Translations under genes and position numbers: made by a program
DNA from: Litoditis marina
Taxonomy: Eukaryota; Nematoda; Chromadorea; Rhabditida; Rhabditidae
Reading direction: 5' to 3'
DNA length: 64,000 nt
NCBI GenBank assembly: GCA_964036275.1
Contig: OZ038434.1
Location: 30,272,425-30,336,424 of the forward strand
The notes under the pieces: generated by a model
Databases searched by the model: none
What the model was told of the DNA's origin: nothing
What the model saw: only the letters and a program-made list of their open reading frames with translations
Shown here: positions 11,501 to 23,917 of the stretch, piece by piece
Position numbering within the stretch: the stretch's first letter is position 1
Layout: every line of letters starts with the position of its first letter

Positions 11501-14500
11501 CAGGTTCCTATTTCAAATACGCTGTGTTGAACTTACTTGTATTATTTAAAATTTTACACTTTTCAACTTAGAATGCTGAAGCCACACGTTGTAAATAATG
11601 AGAAGAGAAGGGACTCCAGCATCTGTGAGGTACGGTAAACGTGTTATGAGTCAATGAGAAGTTCACGTGGAACACGTGAATGAACTCTGTGGGCTTGTGT
11701 TTGGGTGCGAGATAACGATGTATTAGTAACATTAAACACGTGAGAAAATGAAAACGGGTGTTTGAATGCAAGAAAGTGGTGAATAATGAAAAATAACGAA
11801 AATCAACAGGTGAGGTAGGCAACATAAAAACAACATAGACAAATCACACGCATTGAATGCAAAGTTTGTAAGTGAATCACTGTAGAAGTCAGAAAATCAG
11901 ATTCTTTCTCGGTACAGCTCCCGATTTATTCTCACTTAGAAGAATCTTTGATATTCATAGAATGCGTTATGCAGGTTTGCTCACGCTACACAAGACTGAC
12001 TTCCAGAATCAGCTATCCTTAACTTTATATTAGTGTTATATTCAATTGAAACGAACTAATTTGTTGTCATGAAGACTTTTAGATGATGACCAAACTTTCT
12101 GAGAAGCACACCAAACACGTCCTGAATCAGGCTCGAAACAATTTTGGGTCGCTTATTCAACGGAACACCTAAATTTATAATATAGTGTTAGTCAATTGGA
12201 CGGTCACGTGAAACATGTTAAACACAGAAAAACTCCGTAACATGCAATGAAAAAGTGCACGCTTCATTAGAATGCCAACTTTACGTGACTATTCAATTTA
12301 CTCGTTACTCCTGGTTGAGTTATTTTTCGAACAATTTTTTTTTCAGGTATCGACCGACTTGATAATGTTGAACGGCCGGCGGCAGCGGTTCCGGAATCTT
12401 TTGTCGGCTCGAAAAAAACTGGACTCCGTTTCCGTTCCGCCGGCCTTCATGGGAATCAACTACAGCCGAGACTCGGTCGAATCTACCGGTAGGTTAACAT
12501 ATTTCACGTTTCTCACTTTTTTTCAAGTTTTTGTCCCGGTACAATTTTAGATTCAGTATCGTACAGTTCTATTGCCCATTGATATTCAACTTAGGCAGCA
12601 TTTATACTTTTTACGTCGGCGTTAAACGTCGGCGTTAACGCAATAGAAAATATGAGTATCGATTGACGTCGGCGTTAACGCCAACTTTTGGCGTGACGTT
12701 TTTCGAAAAATTTAATTCATACTTATTTTGGCGTTAACGCCGGAATTTGCAGCGCCGCGTTATTCGAACGAGGCCGCGTTTAACGTTTGAAGCTTCAAAC
12801 GTTTTTGATAAAACGCTGACGTTTTTAGCACGTTTACCATAAAATATTAACTTTAAAGTTTTCTTCAACCATTTTTATTTCATTTCATGTGCATAAAAAT
12901 TGATTTGTCATATTTTTACCCTTTTTGTCCAAATTTCGGGATTTTTGCAAAAACTCGAAATTTCTTGAAAACATACAAATTTAGTATTTCGAATGTGCTG
13001 AACGAGAATAAGTAGAAATAAATGCTGCATATGTGGATTTTCCGGCCCGATGACAAATATGAAACTGTACAACGCTTTGAGTCGTGGCTCGGCGTTAACG
13101 CCAGGCGTTAACGTCGCGCGTTAAAAACAAGACGTTTTTACATGCTTGCTGGCGTTAACGCCGGCGTTGAACGTCGACGTAAAAAGTATGAATGCTGCCT
13201 TAGAGCTCAGACCGGGAAAATGAAATTCTTATTGCTAGGTGTTTCGTTTTGAAGATCTACGTGTTTTAAACTTATAAGAATTTAATAAATCACTTTCGTT
13301 CGTGTTTTTCACAGATGTGTATTGATTTTATCGTTTTGTTTGCAGTAAACCGAACCCCTAACCACGGTCCCGTGATAACCGTGGAAGACACCGGATCTCA
13401 GTTGCGATTCGATAATGTTCGACCGAATTTCAACGACAGTTTACTGGAATCTCAGAAAAGTTCCTTCGAGAAAGGTAAACACACAAAATTACACGTGATT
13501 ACGTGAGTTTTTACAGAATACGTGACAAAACCTGAACAAGAACTATTCCAGAAGTAATTTAATAGGTAGTATATGGTTTGATCCCGTTGCACTTTATTCG
13601 TAAATGAGATTTTCTGATGTGCAAGCAGATAAGACTGAAGCTCAGACATTTTCTTCTCAGGTCTTTTTTCCGCGAATATTGCGGCAGTTTATTCAACAAG
13701 TTTCAGTTGTAGGGCGTGACCAAATTGCTGTTGTAGTTTGAGCTCAAAACACTCCAAATGCACAATATCTGACCGATTAGCAACGGGATCCAACTACATA
13801 CGTAGCGGCATTGGAATTATACACCGTATAGGGATATACTTTCGAAATAGTGATAACTATAAGATACCAAACAAACAACAAAATGTTGTTGAGTTCACGA
13901 TAAATTATTATTCAGACATCATCAGTTTTGTTTTTGCCTTTTTTGACAAGTGTCAAACGCATGAATGAAGCTGAATTGGCGCGTGTTCTGGTCTCTAAAC
14001 TGCAGCTCGCTCCAATGTTCTCGAGCAACAGTCATCTTGTTGCAATTTAACGAATCATTATCTGAATAACAACAAATCACGTGAAACGCAGTTTTCACGT
14101 CGCACTCAAACAATTTCACACTCTACCATTGTCAACGTGAGTGAAAACTCAGTCATGGAACTTCTATTATAAAAATTAGATGTTTTTCTCTGATATTATT
14201 GATCGTAAAAAAAGTTTGTTTGCTTGGTATTCATCTAATATATATCAACTTCAATGCTTCAGCGGCCGTTGTGTTTTGCACGAGCAACGGCAGTATTGGA
14301 TCGCACCAGTCTGTTCATAATAATAACAATAATAACATCCATTATTTGAAGAGGAACAACAGCCGGTTGGTTTTTTAATGATTATTGATCATTGAATATT
14401 CTCACAAGTTTGATTCGTGTATTGTATAATGTTTTCATATTTACTTACGGTTTACTTGAAATGTGAACAGTTTCTATTTCAACCAAAATGGGTTTTTAGG

Positions 14501-17500
14501 TAACATGAACTCGATTTGCACTATGTTACTGTGTAGCATTACAATTCCATGAAAATTTTACGAACAATATTTTTCTCGAATTCAATCATTTTGTAACCTA
14601 TTCTGTATTCTAATCATAAACGAATTCGTTTCAGATATGGTGTTCCCGTAGACAGCAACCAGGTGAAAATGATATACAAAGTACGATCGGAAAGGTTGCT
14701 GCAAAGGTTGGTTCTATTAGATGTTCCAATATTCATATAGTATGTGAATAAACGAACATGGTTATAGAGTAGTTTTAGATGTTTACCAACTGAGAACCCA
14801 GATAAAAAATTTTTGAGGCTGTTAAACCAGAAGGGAAAATGACATATTTAACCGTAAGAGAGAAATAACATGTTTTTACGTGCCTGTAAACTTTCTTTCT
14901 CAAACATCTACATTTTTTATAATCACTTGTAATTAATCAATAAATTAATCAATATTCCAGGGTGAAAATCACGGATCGTGCCCTGTTTCTCGCCGTTCTC
15001 GGTGTAGTTTTCATGTTTTTGGATGCCGAGATCACGGGGCAGACCATGTTCGGAATCACTAAGGTAAGAAACTTTGTGTTTTCGAGTTTGGCAGAGTTGC
15101 TTTGGTCTGGAGAATTGAAGGAGTTCTTCTAATTTTCGGTTTGTCGCCGTGCTATAAACTATCCATACTAGCTAATGTTCGTTCACGCGTCACGTATGTT
15201 GTACGTGACATATGTAGACAAATAAAATGTGTAGAATATGTATTTGAATGGCCATCTCCATGTTCTGGATTCGTATTTTTCCAAACGTTCCTGATTTGTC
15301 CGTTCCAGAGTAACCCGGTATCGATAGCGCTGCGAGTTCTTACTGCCTTGTCGACCATCCTCCTCCTCTTCACCATCATTAGATATCACCAGAATGAAAT
15401 TGTGGTGAGTTTCGTTGACTATTTATAGTTTCAACCCGATTTTTGTGTGTGGCAATGTTTGGAAGTTGTATTTCAACGTTTTTTGTCTGCACACGGGGGA
15501 TTATCGCGTGACCTCATATAACAAGCATTACAGTTTTTACGTGGACGCAGAATTATACTACAAACTCAACCTCTGCCAATTCTACCCGAGTTTTCTGCTG
15601 TGTCACTTTTCGAATTGTAGTTCCGCCAAGTAATTAAAATGGGAGAAAATCAGTTCAAACACCGAAAAACGCGATGGAATTCGAACACAAATCGAAAACC
15701 AAAAAAAACAAGTGAAAGCTAAATATGCGAATCTTCCAAAGTATAACATTTCCAGTTAGATCTGATCGACTGCGGTGCTGACGACTGGCGCGTCGTGGTC
15801 ACCATGGAACGGGCGGTACAGTTCGCACTCGAGTTCGTGCTGTGCGCCATTTGTCCGCTGCCCGGTGAGTCCGTTTACATTGGTAAACACCTCTTTTCAA
15901 ACCGTCACGTGACCACGTAAGCTTTCACGCGATCACGTTTGGCAACCCAAGTGCAAACTTTCATAAGAACAAACGTTCGGTAGAAACACATATGTTTTCC
16001 TCGGGGTCCTTATTTAGACTTGAAAGTTATAGAATTTTGCTGACTCCTTTGAATAGTTCTAATGTCCAAGATAATTCTAACTTCTTTAAAATGCGACACA
16101 AAACCGCACTCTCATTTCAAATAGCTTACTCAATGAGAAAAAATTGTCTTTAAACTATGTTATAACTCATTCCAAATACTGTTTCAGTCTCCGCTAGCAT
16201 GGAATGGTTGTACATTCTTACAACGCGAACCGCCACCGACAGTCGGTCATATCACACCGCCGAGGTTTGTTTTTCATGTTTATCTCTAAGATGAGAACAA
16301 CAGCACACGTTATGTCCATATTTCTGATGTGTAGACACTAGACACTGTTTTTGTTCTATTGACGTTGATGTGTGGCGTCAAGTGAGTACCGGTTTTTGAA
16401 CACTATCAAGCCCTGAACTCACCTGCTAAAGAAACTAGACTATAGAGAGTTACTCTAGAAACACCAGTTGAGATTAGATATTCATTACATTAGACATTAT
16501 ATAACATAGTTAAGTATGTATTGTATGAAATGTAAGTGACTCAATCGGATATGACAACACGGTCTGTCCACAAGTCGCTGTTCTAAAAAACGATTGTCGA
16601 GTTTATGCTTGCGAAATATGCTTACACACTGGAACCACGACTAAAATTCTGGACCTTGTAATTGTCCGTGATTTCTCATACTTGAAATGTCAATAAGTTG
16701 AATACCATTTTTATCCAGCTTTGGCGAAAGCCGACTTGCGTGCCAGAATACATAGTCTGTAAATTATGATCTCTAGTGAAAATATCGGAATAAAAATATG
16801 GTCACGCGAACCTAGTCATATAAGAACTTTTATGATTAACAACACCCCGTTTACTTTTTTTCAGAAATTCGTCTAACAAAATACTCTCAGAAATCAACTC
16901 AAGCAGACTCAAAGACTTCGTCAAAAAATAATCTCAAGATTTTGAATAACTAACTATGAGAACTTTTTTGATGTCCGCATATAACCCCTATTACACGTTG
17001 CTCGTATTGGGTTGAGTGAAGGTGTACATCAGAGCTTTTTCGAAAGTGTGAGATGTTTTGAATAACGTGTAACAGAGCGTGTTCAGGCACAACTTATAAT
17101 GTATTTCTTGTTTTTATTCTGAATATGTGATCGTATTCATTCCAGGTCCCTCTAGATGCTCCGTTGTCAATTCTAATGCTCTCGCGGGTCTATCTTCTTG
17201 CACGATTCATGGTGCTACACAGCAAACAGTTTCAGGTAAACTTTTATACATGTTTTCGGTATTTGCTTCTGGCTTTAAGAAAAGGAAAATTGTAGGTTGC
17301 ACTCCAAAGTTCAAAAATGTTCAGGAAATGCTCGAAATATACGACTGTTTTTGTTTTAGAACTCCGACCCAAAAATTAACCACCAAAAACTTACCGTTTG
17401 CTGTTTAATAACGTTCAATGTTATGTTTCTGTGACAGTTGACAGTCAACAATACAGATTTACGCAAAAAGAACCAGTCTAACAGATTTAATTATTTATTC

Positions 17501-20500
17501 ACATTCGAAAAAATTGCAATTCAGAACGTGAAAATCATTATAACAAGATACGTGGTTTCATTTTCATTTTCCTAAACAAAAATTACATATTTGCCTTCAG
17601 GACGCTTCCACGCGAACACTAGCCGCCCTCAACCGAATACAAGTCAACTTTTCGTTTGTAATGAAAACGGTTTTGGATCAGCAGCCAATCATGTTTCTAA
17701 CCACCTTCACCATCGCGTTTTGGTTGATCACCTCGTGGACATTTGTGCAATGTGAAAGGTAGGTTTATAGAGAAAGTCTTCACGTGGAGTGCGATAAAAT
17801 AGTCACGTTTTAAATTTTACTGGTACTATTACTCTATATAGGTGTCACGTGCAAAATGTTCATTTCTAATTCCTCTGCGAATAGTATTAGTATACGAAAA
17901 GTGAAATATCTCGGAAATTATTCAAAATTGCATACGTCTGAAGTTTATATACTTTATTTCATGTTCTACTCCATTCTATTTCGCATGATTGGTTTGAAAT
18001 ACATTGTAACAGTAGTTCGCTATTCATCAAATTAACGCCGTATTGATTTTTCAGGTTTGGCCAGAGTGAAGACGACAAGAAAATGCCCTCCATTCTGTAC
18101 TCAAATGCACTCTGGTTCATCGGTTAGTTTTATTCTTGAAATTCAAAACGGATGGAGAGTCTTTCTACGCATTTATAGAAAAAAAAATACAACGATTGAT
18201 TGCACGAGACTGAAAACAACAATAATCGATACTATGTGATGTGTGCTGATCGCTAAGTAAAGTATCAACAAAGTACAAAGTAGTTCATGGAATTCATGGT
18301 TAAAGGAAATTGCAATAATGAAACTTTTTCATAGCTTTTTCACAGCGCGCGATTTCAGTGGGTGCCAAATTTATGAATTTCTGTCTCTCGCCGGGTTCGA
18401 TCGTGCGAGCAAAAGATTTGTAGCAGGGCGCTAGCCTTTGGAATTGAACACATGTGTGCGTAACACAGCAGAAAGTGCCTTTCCGTTGGCGACGACTATA
18501 TCCAAAATATTTCCAGCGATCACGTTCATGTTGAACGGTTATGGAGACATTGTGCCGCAGACGCATTGCGGACGGATTATCGCCATTTTCGTTGGAGTGG
18601 TGGTGAGTTTTGAATTTGTTTCGGTGTAATCCGATAATTTTTTACGTGACCTTCATGGGTATATTCACGCGCTATCAAGTCACGTATCTGAACAACCGAT
18701 TAGCCAAATTGTAATCCACGGGATTTGTCAAACCGCTGTGGACACCGTACCATCGACTTTGTGAGGGACCGGGTTTGGCGATGGGCCGGCCAGTCGGCGT
18801 ATCATTGATCTACACACTCTCTCAACCGCTAGCAACTACTCAACAACCGCTCGCCCCGCATCGCTCATTCAATAGAACCCTCTGCTGTCTGTATGGCGAA
18901 ATTGGCGACTATAACAACATGCTACAAGATGATGGTTCGCCCATAGCACAATAACCAATACACTCCTAAATCGAGATCGTGGGGACACGCGCTGTTCAAT
19001 ACATCTAAGAAATTGCTCCGAATTTCTAACTCAATTTTACCAGCCTCAGTTCTTTGGCAAAAGTTTGGTTTGTGGATATAGGCGTAATGTTTCGACGATT
19101 GATAAAAACACAAAGTGGTATGATGTTTTATCTACAGTTGCGACGTTACGGTTTTTCAGTTCCAGTTTCAGTTTGGAACTCGAGCTCATGATCTTTCAGG
19201 GAGCCATAATATCTTCTATTCTGATTGCGGTCATCTCACGGAACATTCTTCTATCGCAAGGACAACGAAATGTAAACAACTTCATGCAGGACAGTCGACT
19301 GACCAAGGAACACAAACATGCTGCCGCTAAGGTTCGTACAGAGTTTTTGTTCGAAATAGGCCTAGACACTATACATTTGCTCTATTAAGCTTTTTTGGTA
19401 GTTTGATTGCTCTGTGTCAAACCACAGTAAGGAATCGAGCCGTCCATACTGCAGTCATTTGCTCATGAACTGTTACAGTACGAATTTGAAGTCGCTGCTG
19501 AGATTTGTAAGACCTAGATCGTATAGTTCATCTTTTGCTGGATTACTTTACACGCTCGTGAAAACATACCCTCATGACCTCGAATATACTTTCAGTCAAT
19601 TGCAGGGTCGCGTGAAACATGTTAAACACAGCAGAACTCAGGAACGTGCAAGTGCACGATTTCTCATTTTAGTGCTCACTTCACGTGATTACTAGTTTTA
19701 TGTCTACTATATTGCGGCTTGTTTACGAAAGGTGACAGAGGATGTTTTAAGGTTCTTCAACACACGTGGCGGATACACAAATGCATGCACAACGGACTGA
19801 GTTCAGACGCGCATTTACGGAAATACCAAAGAAAATTTCTACGAGCTATACATGAGTGAGTTTTAGAGTTTTAGTTAAGTATTTAGCAAAATACTTATTT
19901 GTGAGAACTTAGCGAGCGCAACTTGAATGTGTCATCGCATGAAAAGTCAAGGTACTATTAGGCTCTAATAGGGTGATTTCGGCTACGGAAATCGCAGACT
20001 TTTCACCTACGATGTTGATAGGTTGTTCAGCTCCCGTCATTGAACAGGAAGCATAGAATAATCAATTCCAAACTATTTTCTTAATTTATCTAGATTGTAT
20101 TCAATTCAATTGATTCAATTCAATATTCAATTGATTGATTGAACAAATTCAATTGAGTGAAATTACTAGATACATCTGTGGTCTCAGAAGCGATCTGGAC
20201 AAAACCATTTTGATTCTCAAAATAGTTTTTATTCAGATTTCGAGCGGTCAAAAACGAGATGCGAGTGTTCAGCGAAAGCAATTTGGCCAACAACCAACAA
20301 GTCACAAGGGTAAGTTCAATCCATAGCAAAGTCGCTTTTTAAACGTGTAACATCTTTAGAACTTGATTCAGGTACATATTCCGAGAGTCAAAACGACAAG
20401 AAATATTGCTTACTCAAATAATAAACAATGTGGAAGTGAAGTTGTTCATACCAACCTAGGAGATGCGTGCCATAGAAGTGAAAAATCATGTAAATGTCAA

Positions 20501-22380
20501 TTCTGAGACATGACGCAGATTTTTCACTCCCACGTGAAGCTCACGTAGATTCTGACCGTTACTATTTTTACAGGTTTTAAAGTTTGTTCATTTTTTTCTT
20601 TTTCAGTTGGTTGCCGAGATGCACAGCTCCATGCAGAAGTTGATCTCGGCCCAGGATGAGATGAGGGCCCAAATAGATGTTCTCCAACGGGCGGTACGAA
20701 ACCACTATAACGTCGTCAACTCGACCGATCACTCTATGTGAGTAGTAAATCTATAGTGAAAGAAACGTGAAAACGCGTGGAAAGTGGCACGTGAGAAGTC
20801 TTCTAATAATATGTTATATGTGCGAGTTAGAAACAGTTCTTTCAAACAGAGCTCAAACAAAAAAAGACTGGAACGAGAAATTACAAACAAGAAAGAAGTG
20901 GAACATAAACACGTTTGAACTACGACTGCAGTTTTATCAGGTTTTATCCAGTTAAACACTCCTAGACTTCTACTTTGCCTAAACCAATTTTCAGAGGTAT
21001 TCTGAAAGTGATCAGAATTCACTTACAGGCCGCCGTCCAATACAAACTCGCCACACAACACGTTCGAAATTCGTCCCAATCACTTCTGATATGGTCTATA
21101 TCGAGCGAAATACAGGATAGTACTGTATATCTAGTTTCTGCTGTGTTAACTTGCACAAGCAGGTGGAGACGATCCGATTACATACAGAAGTCTCGATTGA
21201 CAATTCAATATGTGAAGTTTTCTGAGAAACCAATGTTCCTAGAACGTTAACAATACAAATTTTCTTTGCAATCTACAAACCACGGTGAACCTCAACTTTG
21301 CTTTCGGTAATGATTTCCTCAACCTATGAGCATAAACTCAATATGTTTTTCGTACATTGTTCGACATATCATAGTTGTATCATGTCTCGGACTTTAAAGG
21401 AGACCGGAGAGCAACATGGTTTCTCGTAAAGCTGATGTATCCTACTTTTGATTGGACGCGTTGCGTGTCGCGCGGCATTGTCATGTGAATGTCACGTGGA
21501 CTGATCAAACTAATGTACGCGTTATTTGAGCTCTCTGATCTCAAATTAAAAGCAGCCCGAAACAAAACTTCTGCTCGATTTGTGTTCCGGTCTCCTTTAA
21601 CATGCATTGTGAACTGTGAAAAATTGAGATTTCAGCAATTTTCAACAAATTTCATTACGAAAAACGCAAAACCTAACCTGGATTGAATCGGGTTTGGTTC
21701 TGTCACTGGTTCACTAGTCACAATTTGAGTTACGTCAAATGTATGAACTGCGTACGTGAAGGTCTTACGTTCTCGCTAACATTCGGTCCAAAGGCAACAC
21801 ATGAAAATTGCTGGACAAACTAATAATCATAAAATCAAATATGTTTTTCCATTATCAACATCATATATAACAATATGACAGTATGGTACAATTTATAATA
21901 CTGGTTTCATTGAATTGTTGATCTCAAATGTCTGCACGGGTCTGATGAATTAACTCATTACAATAGAACATATTGTTTTTTTTACAAATGTACAAATCCG
22001 GTCCAACGTTTTTGTTTGTCAATACTATTTTGTTCCGAATAAATTATTCTAAACTTTGCTTTTCGAGTTTTCTGAGATTTTTAGAATTGGGTATTTTGTA
22101 GAGTGAATAACTAATGTTAAATCCAATTACAACCAGCTCTCGAAAAATGCCAGAATCTAAATTCCAATTCTTTCGAGTGGGTGACGATTAAGCTTAAAGA
22201 ATCCGTCCCGCTCTAATTTTGACTCAGGAGTTAACAATCTGACCTTTTGGCAAATGAAAAACCATTATCAAAAATTTATACTTTTATGTATCTATCTTGC
22301 TTCGTTTTTTCAGAAAAGCGGCTTACGTAATAACACCGATAGAGGAGTTGCGTACGGGGTATGCTCAAAATGGCCTATAG
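2570..22380 (+). CDS. kcnl: SK-type calcium-activated potassium channel (KCNL family)
   Basis: Tetrameric K+ channel subunit gated by calcium through bound calmodulin. Exons (all phases agree): 2570-2722, 12347-12488, 13346-13474, 14263-14365, 14635-14706, 14961-15063, 15309-15404, 15756-15864, 16188-16264, 17146-17235, 17601-17758, 18055-18122, 18517-18602, 19200-19331, 19752-19855, 20237-20309, 20607-20737, 22314-22380 (stop TAG). About 630 residues from the first exon seen; the true start codon is upstream or in another exon. The order matches SK channels: a variable N-terminus with an Asn run, S1 (exon 6), S2 (exon 7), S3 (exon 8), S4 (exon 10), S5 (exon 11), pore helix and filter ITFMLNGYGD (exons 12-13), S6, then the calmodulin-binding domain with FMQDSRLTK and YQRKFLRAIHEFR, and a C-terminal coiled coil. 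The filter differs from the usual SIGYGD. Introns carry many MITEs. The family is certain; which kcnl paralogue is not. Confidence 0.95.
2840..3301 (+). mobile_element. 462-bp TIR element with tRNA-like boxes
   Basis: The ends form a 26-bp inverted repeat: ATATAGTTCGTTTCAACC at 2840 and its complement GGTTGAAACGAACTATA ending at 3300. Inside are TGGTCAGATGG (3111-3121) and GAGTTCGATTCCC (3174-3186), which match tRNA A-box and B-box patterns. The B box sits in a T-arm-like stem (GCTGAG/CCAGC). A related right-hand end lies reversed at about 30655-30722 (CCCATCGAT..CCAGTCACAGTA..GTGGGCGGAGT). Confidence 0.7.
3470..3665. repeat. Purine-rich low-complexity tract
   Basis: The + strand is almost entirely A and G (AGAGAAAGAGAG-type runs). 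It is open in several frames and would give Lys/Glu-rich or Phe/Ser-rich peptides, but composition alone explains this. Not a gene. Confidence 0.8.
5820..5943. repeat. Pyrimidine-rich low-complexity tract
   Basis: CTCTTT-type runs on the + strand within the large intron. No coding potential and no array structure. Confidence 0.8.
6536..6716. repeat. CTCATGAG-rich TIR element, copy 1
   Basis: Ends CCTGGCATGGTAGCAATCCC and GGAGTGCTACGCCACCTGGCG are imperfect inverted repeats. The interior is full of CTCATGAG/TTCATATGAA-like palindromes. It shares ends and interior with 9906-10090 and interior motifs with 58424-58575. Confidence 0.6.
7471..7590 (-). mobile_element. tRNA-like TIR element, copy B (partial)
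   Basis: Only the part from the A box outward is present (GTGCTATTAGAGTACAT to TTGGCGACGACTATA). The B-box half is replaced by unrelated sequence. Same family as 9000-9195. Confidence 0.75.
8058..8122 (+). CDS. Candidate alternative first exon of the K-channel gene
   Basis: A TTTTCAG acceptor (ending 8057) is followed two bases later by ATG (8060), 21 codons and a GTAGGT donor. The exon ends in phase 0, and the next K-channel exon (12347) begins in phase 0, so splicing would give a shorter channel N-terminus of about 600 residues in all. The AG just before the ATG fits a trans-splice acceptor, so an internal promoter is possible. The peptide starts MTSRFKLSF and is basic then hydrophobic. 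It could be chance: the exon is short. Confidence 0.35.
8685..8999. repeat. 158-bp tandem duplication
   Basis: Two nearly identical units, 8685-8842 and 8843-8999, each running from CTTTTTGTGAAGAAACTGCG to CTGCTCATCTCAATT. The second unit ends exactly where the tRNA-like element copy C begins. A separate direct repeat of about 35 bp (TCATTTATTGAAGTTTTT...) occurs at about 7919 and 8487. Confidence 0.9.
9000..9195 (+). mobile_element. tRNA-like TIR element, copy C (reference copy)
   Basis: 196 bp. The left end TATAGTCGTCACCAACGG and the right end (read inverted) TATAGTGGGTGCCAAAC form imperfect TIRs that start with TA, as in Tc1/mariner-type MITEs. The interior has A box TAGCGCAGTGG (9104-9114) and B box GGTTCGATTCC (9146-9156) at tRNA spacing, with a perfect D-arm (GCGC AGTGGTTA GCGC). 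The anticodon and acceptor stems do not fold, so it is not a functional tRNA gene. Copies: 1486, 7471, 9000, 18355, 23329, 55722, 62014; a fragment lies near 10350-10388. Confidence 0.85.
9906..10090. mobile_element. 185-bp MITE with 14-bp TIRs (CTCATGAG family, copy 2)
   Basis: The inner ends are perfect inverted repeats (GCGGCGTAGCAATC / GATTGCTACGCCGC), with near-matching CATG outside. The interior is rich in TCTCATGAGA palindromes. Non-coding. Lies in the first K-channel intron. Confidence 0.8.
12591..13202. mobile_element. 612-bp TIR element rich in GGCGTTAACGCC
   Basis: Bounded by TTA on both sides (12591-12593 and 13200-13202), with long inverted ends beginning GGCAGCATTTATACTTTTTA and ending AAAAAGTATGAATGCTGCC. 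Subterminal regions repeat the perfect palindrome GGCGTTAACGCC and variants (ACGTCGGCGTTAACG) many times on both sides. Such arrays are typical transposase-binding subterminal repeats. Non-coding; inserted in K-channel intron 2. Confidence 0.85.
18355..18500 (-). mobile_element. tRNA-like TIR element, copy D
   Basis: A shortened copy (GTGGGTGCCAAATTTATG to TTGGCGACGACTATA) with an internal deletion. It ends 16 bases before the acceptor-proximal edge of the pore exon at 18517, so it now supplies most of that intron's 3' sequence. B-box-like GGGTTCGATCG remains on the + strand. Confidence 0.8.
21394..21600. mobile_element. TTAA-flanked MITE family 2, copy 1
   Basis: 207 bp with TTAA at both ends and perfect TIRs AGGAGACCGGA / TCCGGTCTCCT apart from one base. 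It lies in the last K-channel intron. A second, internally duplicated copy is at 26430-26753 in the opposite orientation. Confidence 0.85.
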
Positions 22381-23328
22381 AACCGCAATAATATTTTTAA
22401 ACCACTCTCATATACGACAACACTACTAGAGACTGAAAAGCGGACATAAAGCTGGACTTAAATGAACCAAGTCAATTTGCGTCGTCAATTTGCGTTAAAC
22501 AAAGTCAGTGAAAATGTTTATGTCCTCTTTTTTATTGCTTGATGTTATGCAAATTTTACAAATTTGCAATCAGAAAGTTTTTCCATGGTTTTTTCATGGT
22601 TCATTAAGAAACTTTTTTGAGCTTTTAATTTTTCGTGAAACTCAGATTATAGCGGAACGGTTTCTTTAAACACATTGAGCGAATGTCTTTTAGTAAAAAC
22701 TGTATGAGTTGTTTTTCTCCAAACTTTCACAAAGATAGTATTCTCATAAACTACCCATTGTGACACTTTGAACCTTTCGTTGATGTTTAAACTTGAGTTA
22801 TAGGTTGTAGCTTAATGCCTTTGAGCTTAATCGTCACCCACTCTTCTTTCATCGTTTCAGAAAAATCAATTCAATTTCAGTTCTCCTTCCAATCAATTCT
22901 TCCAACACTTTCAATTCCAATTCGTTCAATGTTTAAAAGAAACAATGTAATCAATTTCACTATTTTGCTCATTATTCTGAAGCGTGAAAAAGCTATCACG
23001 GTTTTGTTGGAGCCGTGTTTTTGTTTTTGCACGTTACACGTCAAATTTTGAATCACGTATATAGTTATGAACGCCTATTTGTTTATAAACAGTACCAGGT
23101 GTCAAATTACAGCACAGGTGTAAACAGTTGCATCCAGTTATGAGCAGAGTTCCCGCTCCAATAAGGCACAAATCGATTGGACCGTTTTTCTCTTTATTAA
23201 ATTTTTCTTCTTCTCATAATACGTGAGGCAGAAACAAGTTACGTGCTCGAAAGGTTAGTTTACTGTCCCGCGTATTTTGTGAGTTCGAGCGGATAAGCTA
23301 TTCGAGAAGAAAATTGATTATAGTGAGT
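22381..23328. other. Intergenic, no gene seen
   Basis: 3' flank of the K-channel gene. No exon with matching splice sites on either strand; AT-rich. Confidence 0.5.
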
Positions 23329-23515
23329 GCCAAATTTATAAAGTTCTGTCTCACGCCGGGGTCGAACCTACAAGCAAAAGTTTTGTAGCAGAGCGCTAAC
23401 CACTGCGCTATTAGAGCACATAACGGGTAGGCTTCGGAATCGAAGAGATTTGTGTGTACACAGCTGAAAATGAGATATGCAGTACCCTCCCGCCTTTCCG
23501 TTGGCGACGACTATA
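23329..23515 (-). mobile_element. tRNA-like TIR element, copy E
   Basis: 187 bp, TATAGTGAGTGCCAA to TTGGCGACGACTATA. On the minus strand: A box TAGCGCAGTGG and a B box close to GGTTCGACCCC. One of the best-preserved copies. Confidence 0.85.
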
Positions 23516-23917
23516 TAGAATTGCGATCTAGATTACGATTGATTTATTGTGTTGTTCTGCTAATAACGCACAGGTCTTGCCAGTTTCACACAGAAATCAA
23601 TTAAAAATCATGACAAATGAGTGGGTGGCCAGTTTTTTCGGCGATTCTCAAACAGCCATTTCAGCTTACTGAATACGGTCACAGATTTTTAAAATTTCAA
23701 AAACTCTCATTTCACAAACGTTAATTTTATTTCTGTTCAGTTCGATAATTTAGTGTTGTTTCACTAGTAGCAACTATATTATGTCATCGTCGACACCATG
23801 TTCTGTGAATTCTTATTTTCCACAAACTGAATATTATGCAATATTCACGAATTTCCCGTCGAAATGTTGTTTCTACCCTATTGACCATTTCAAGTGTGGT
23901 TTTTTGGAAGGTTTATT

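Larger units (their letters stand above)
2723..12346. other. Large first intron of the K-channel gene, repeat-filled
   Basis: This 9.6-kb gap holds a 462-bp TIR element, a purine-rich tract (about 3470-3665), a pyrimidine-rich tract (about 5820-5943), MITEs near 6536-6716 and 9906-10090, tRNA-like elements, a 158-bp tandem duplication and the candidate alternative first exon at 8058. From 3800 to 5800 I see no gene. There are only short motifs around CACGTG that recur in introns elsewhere (near 5110, 12200 and 19600). Confidence 0.6.
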
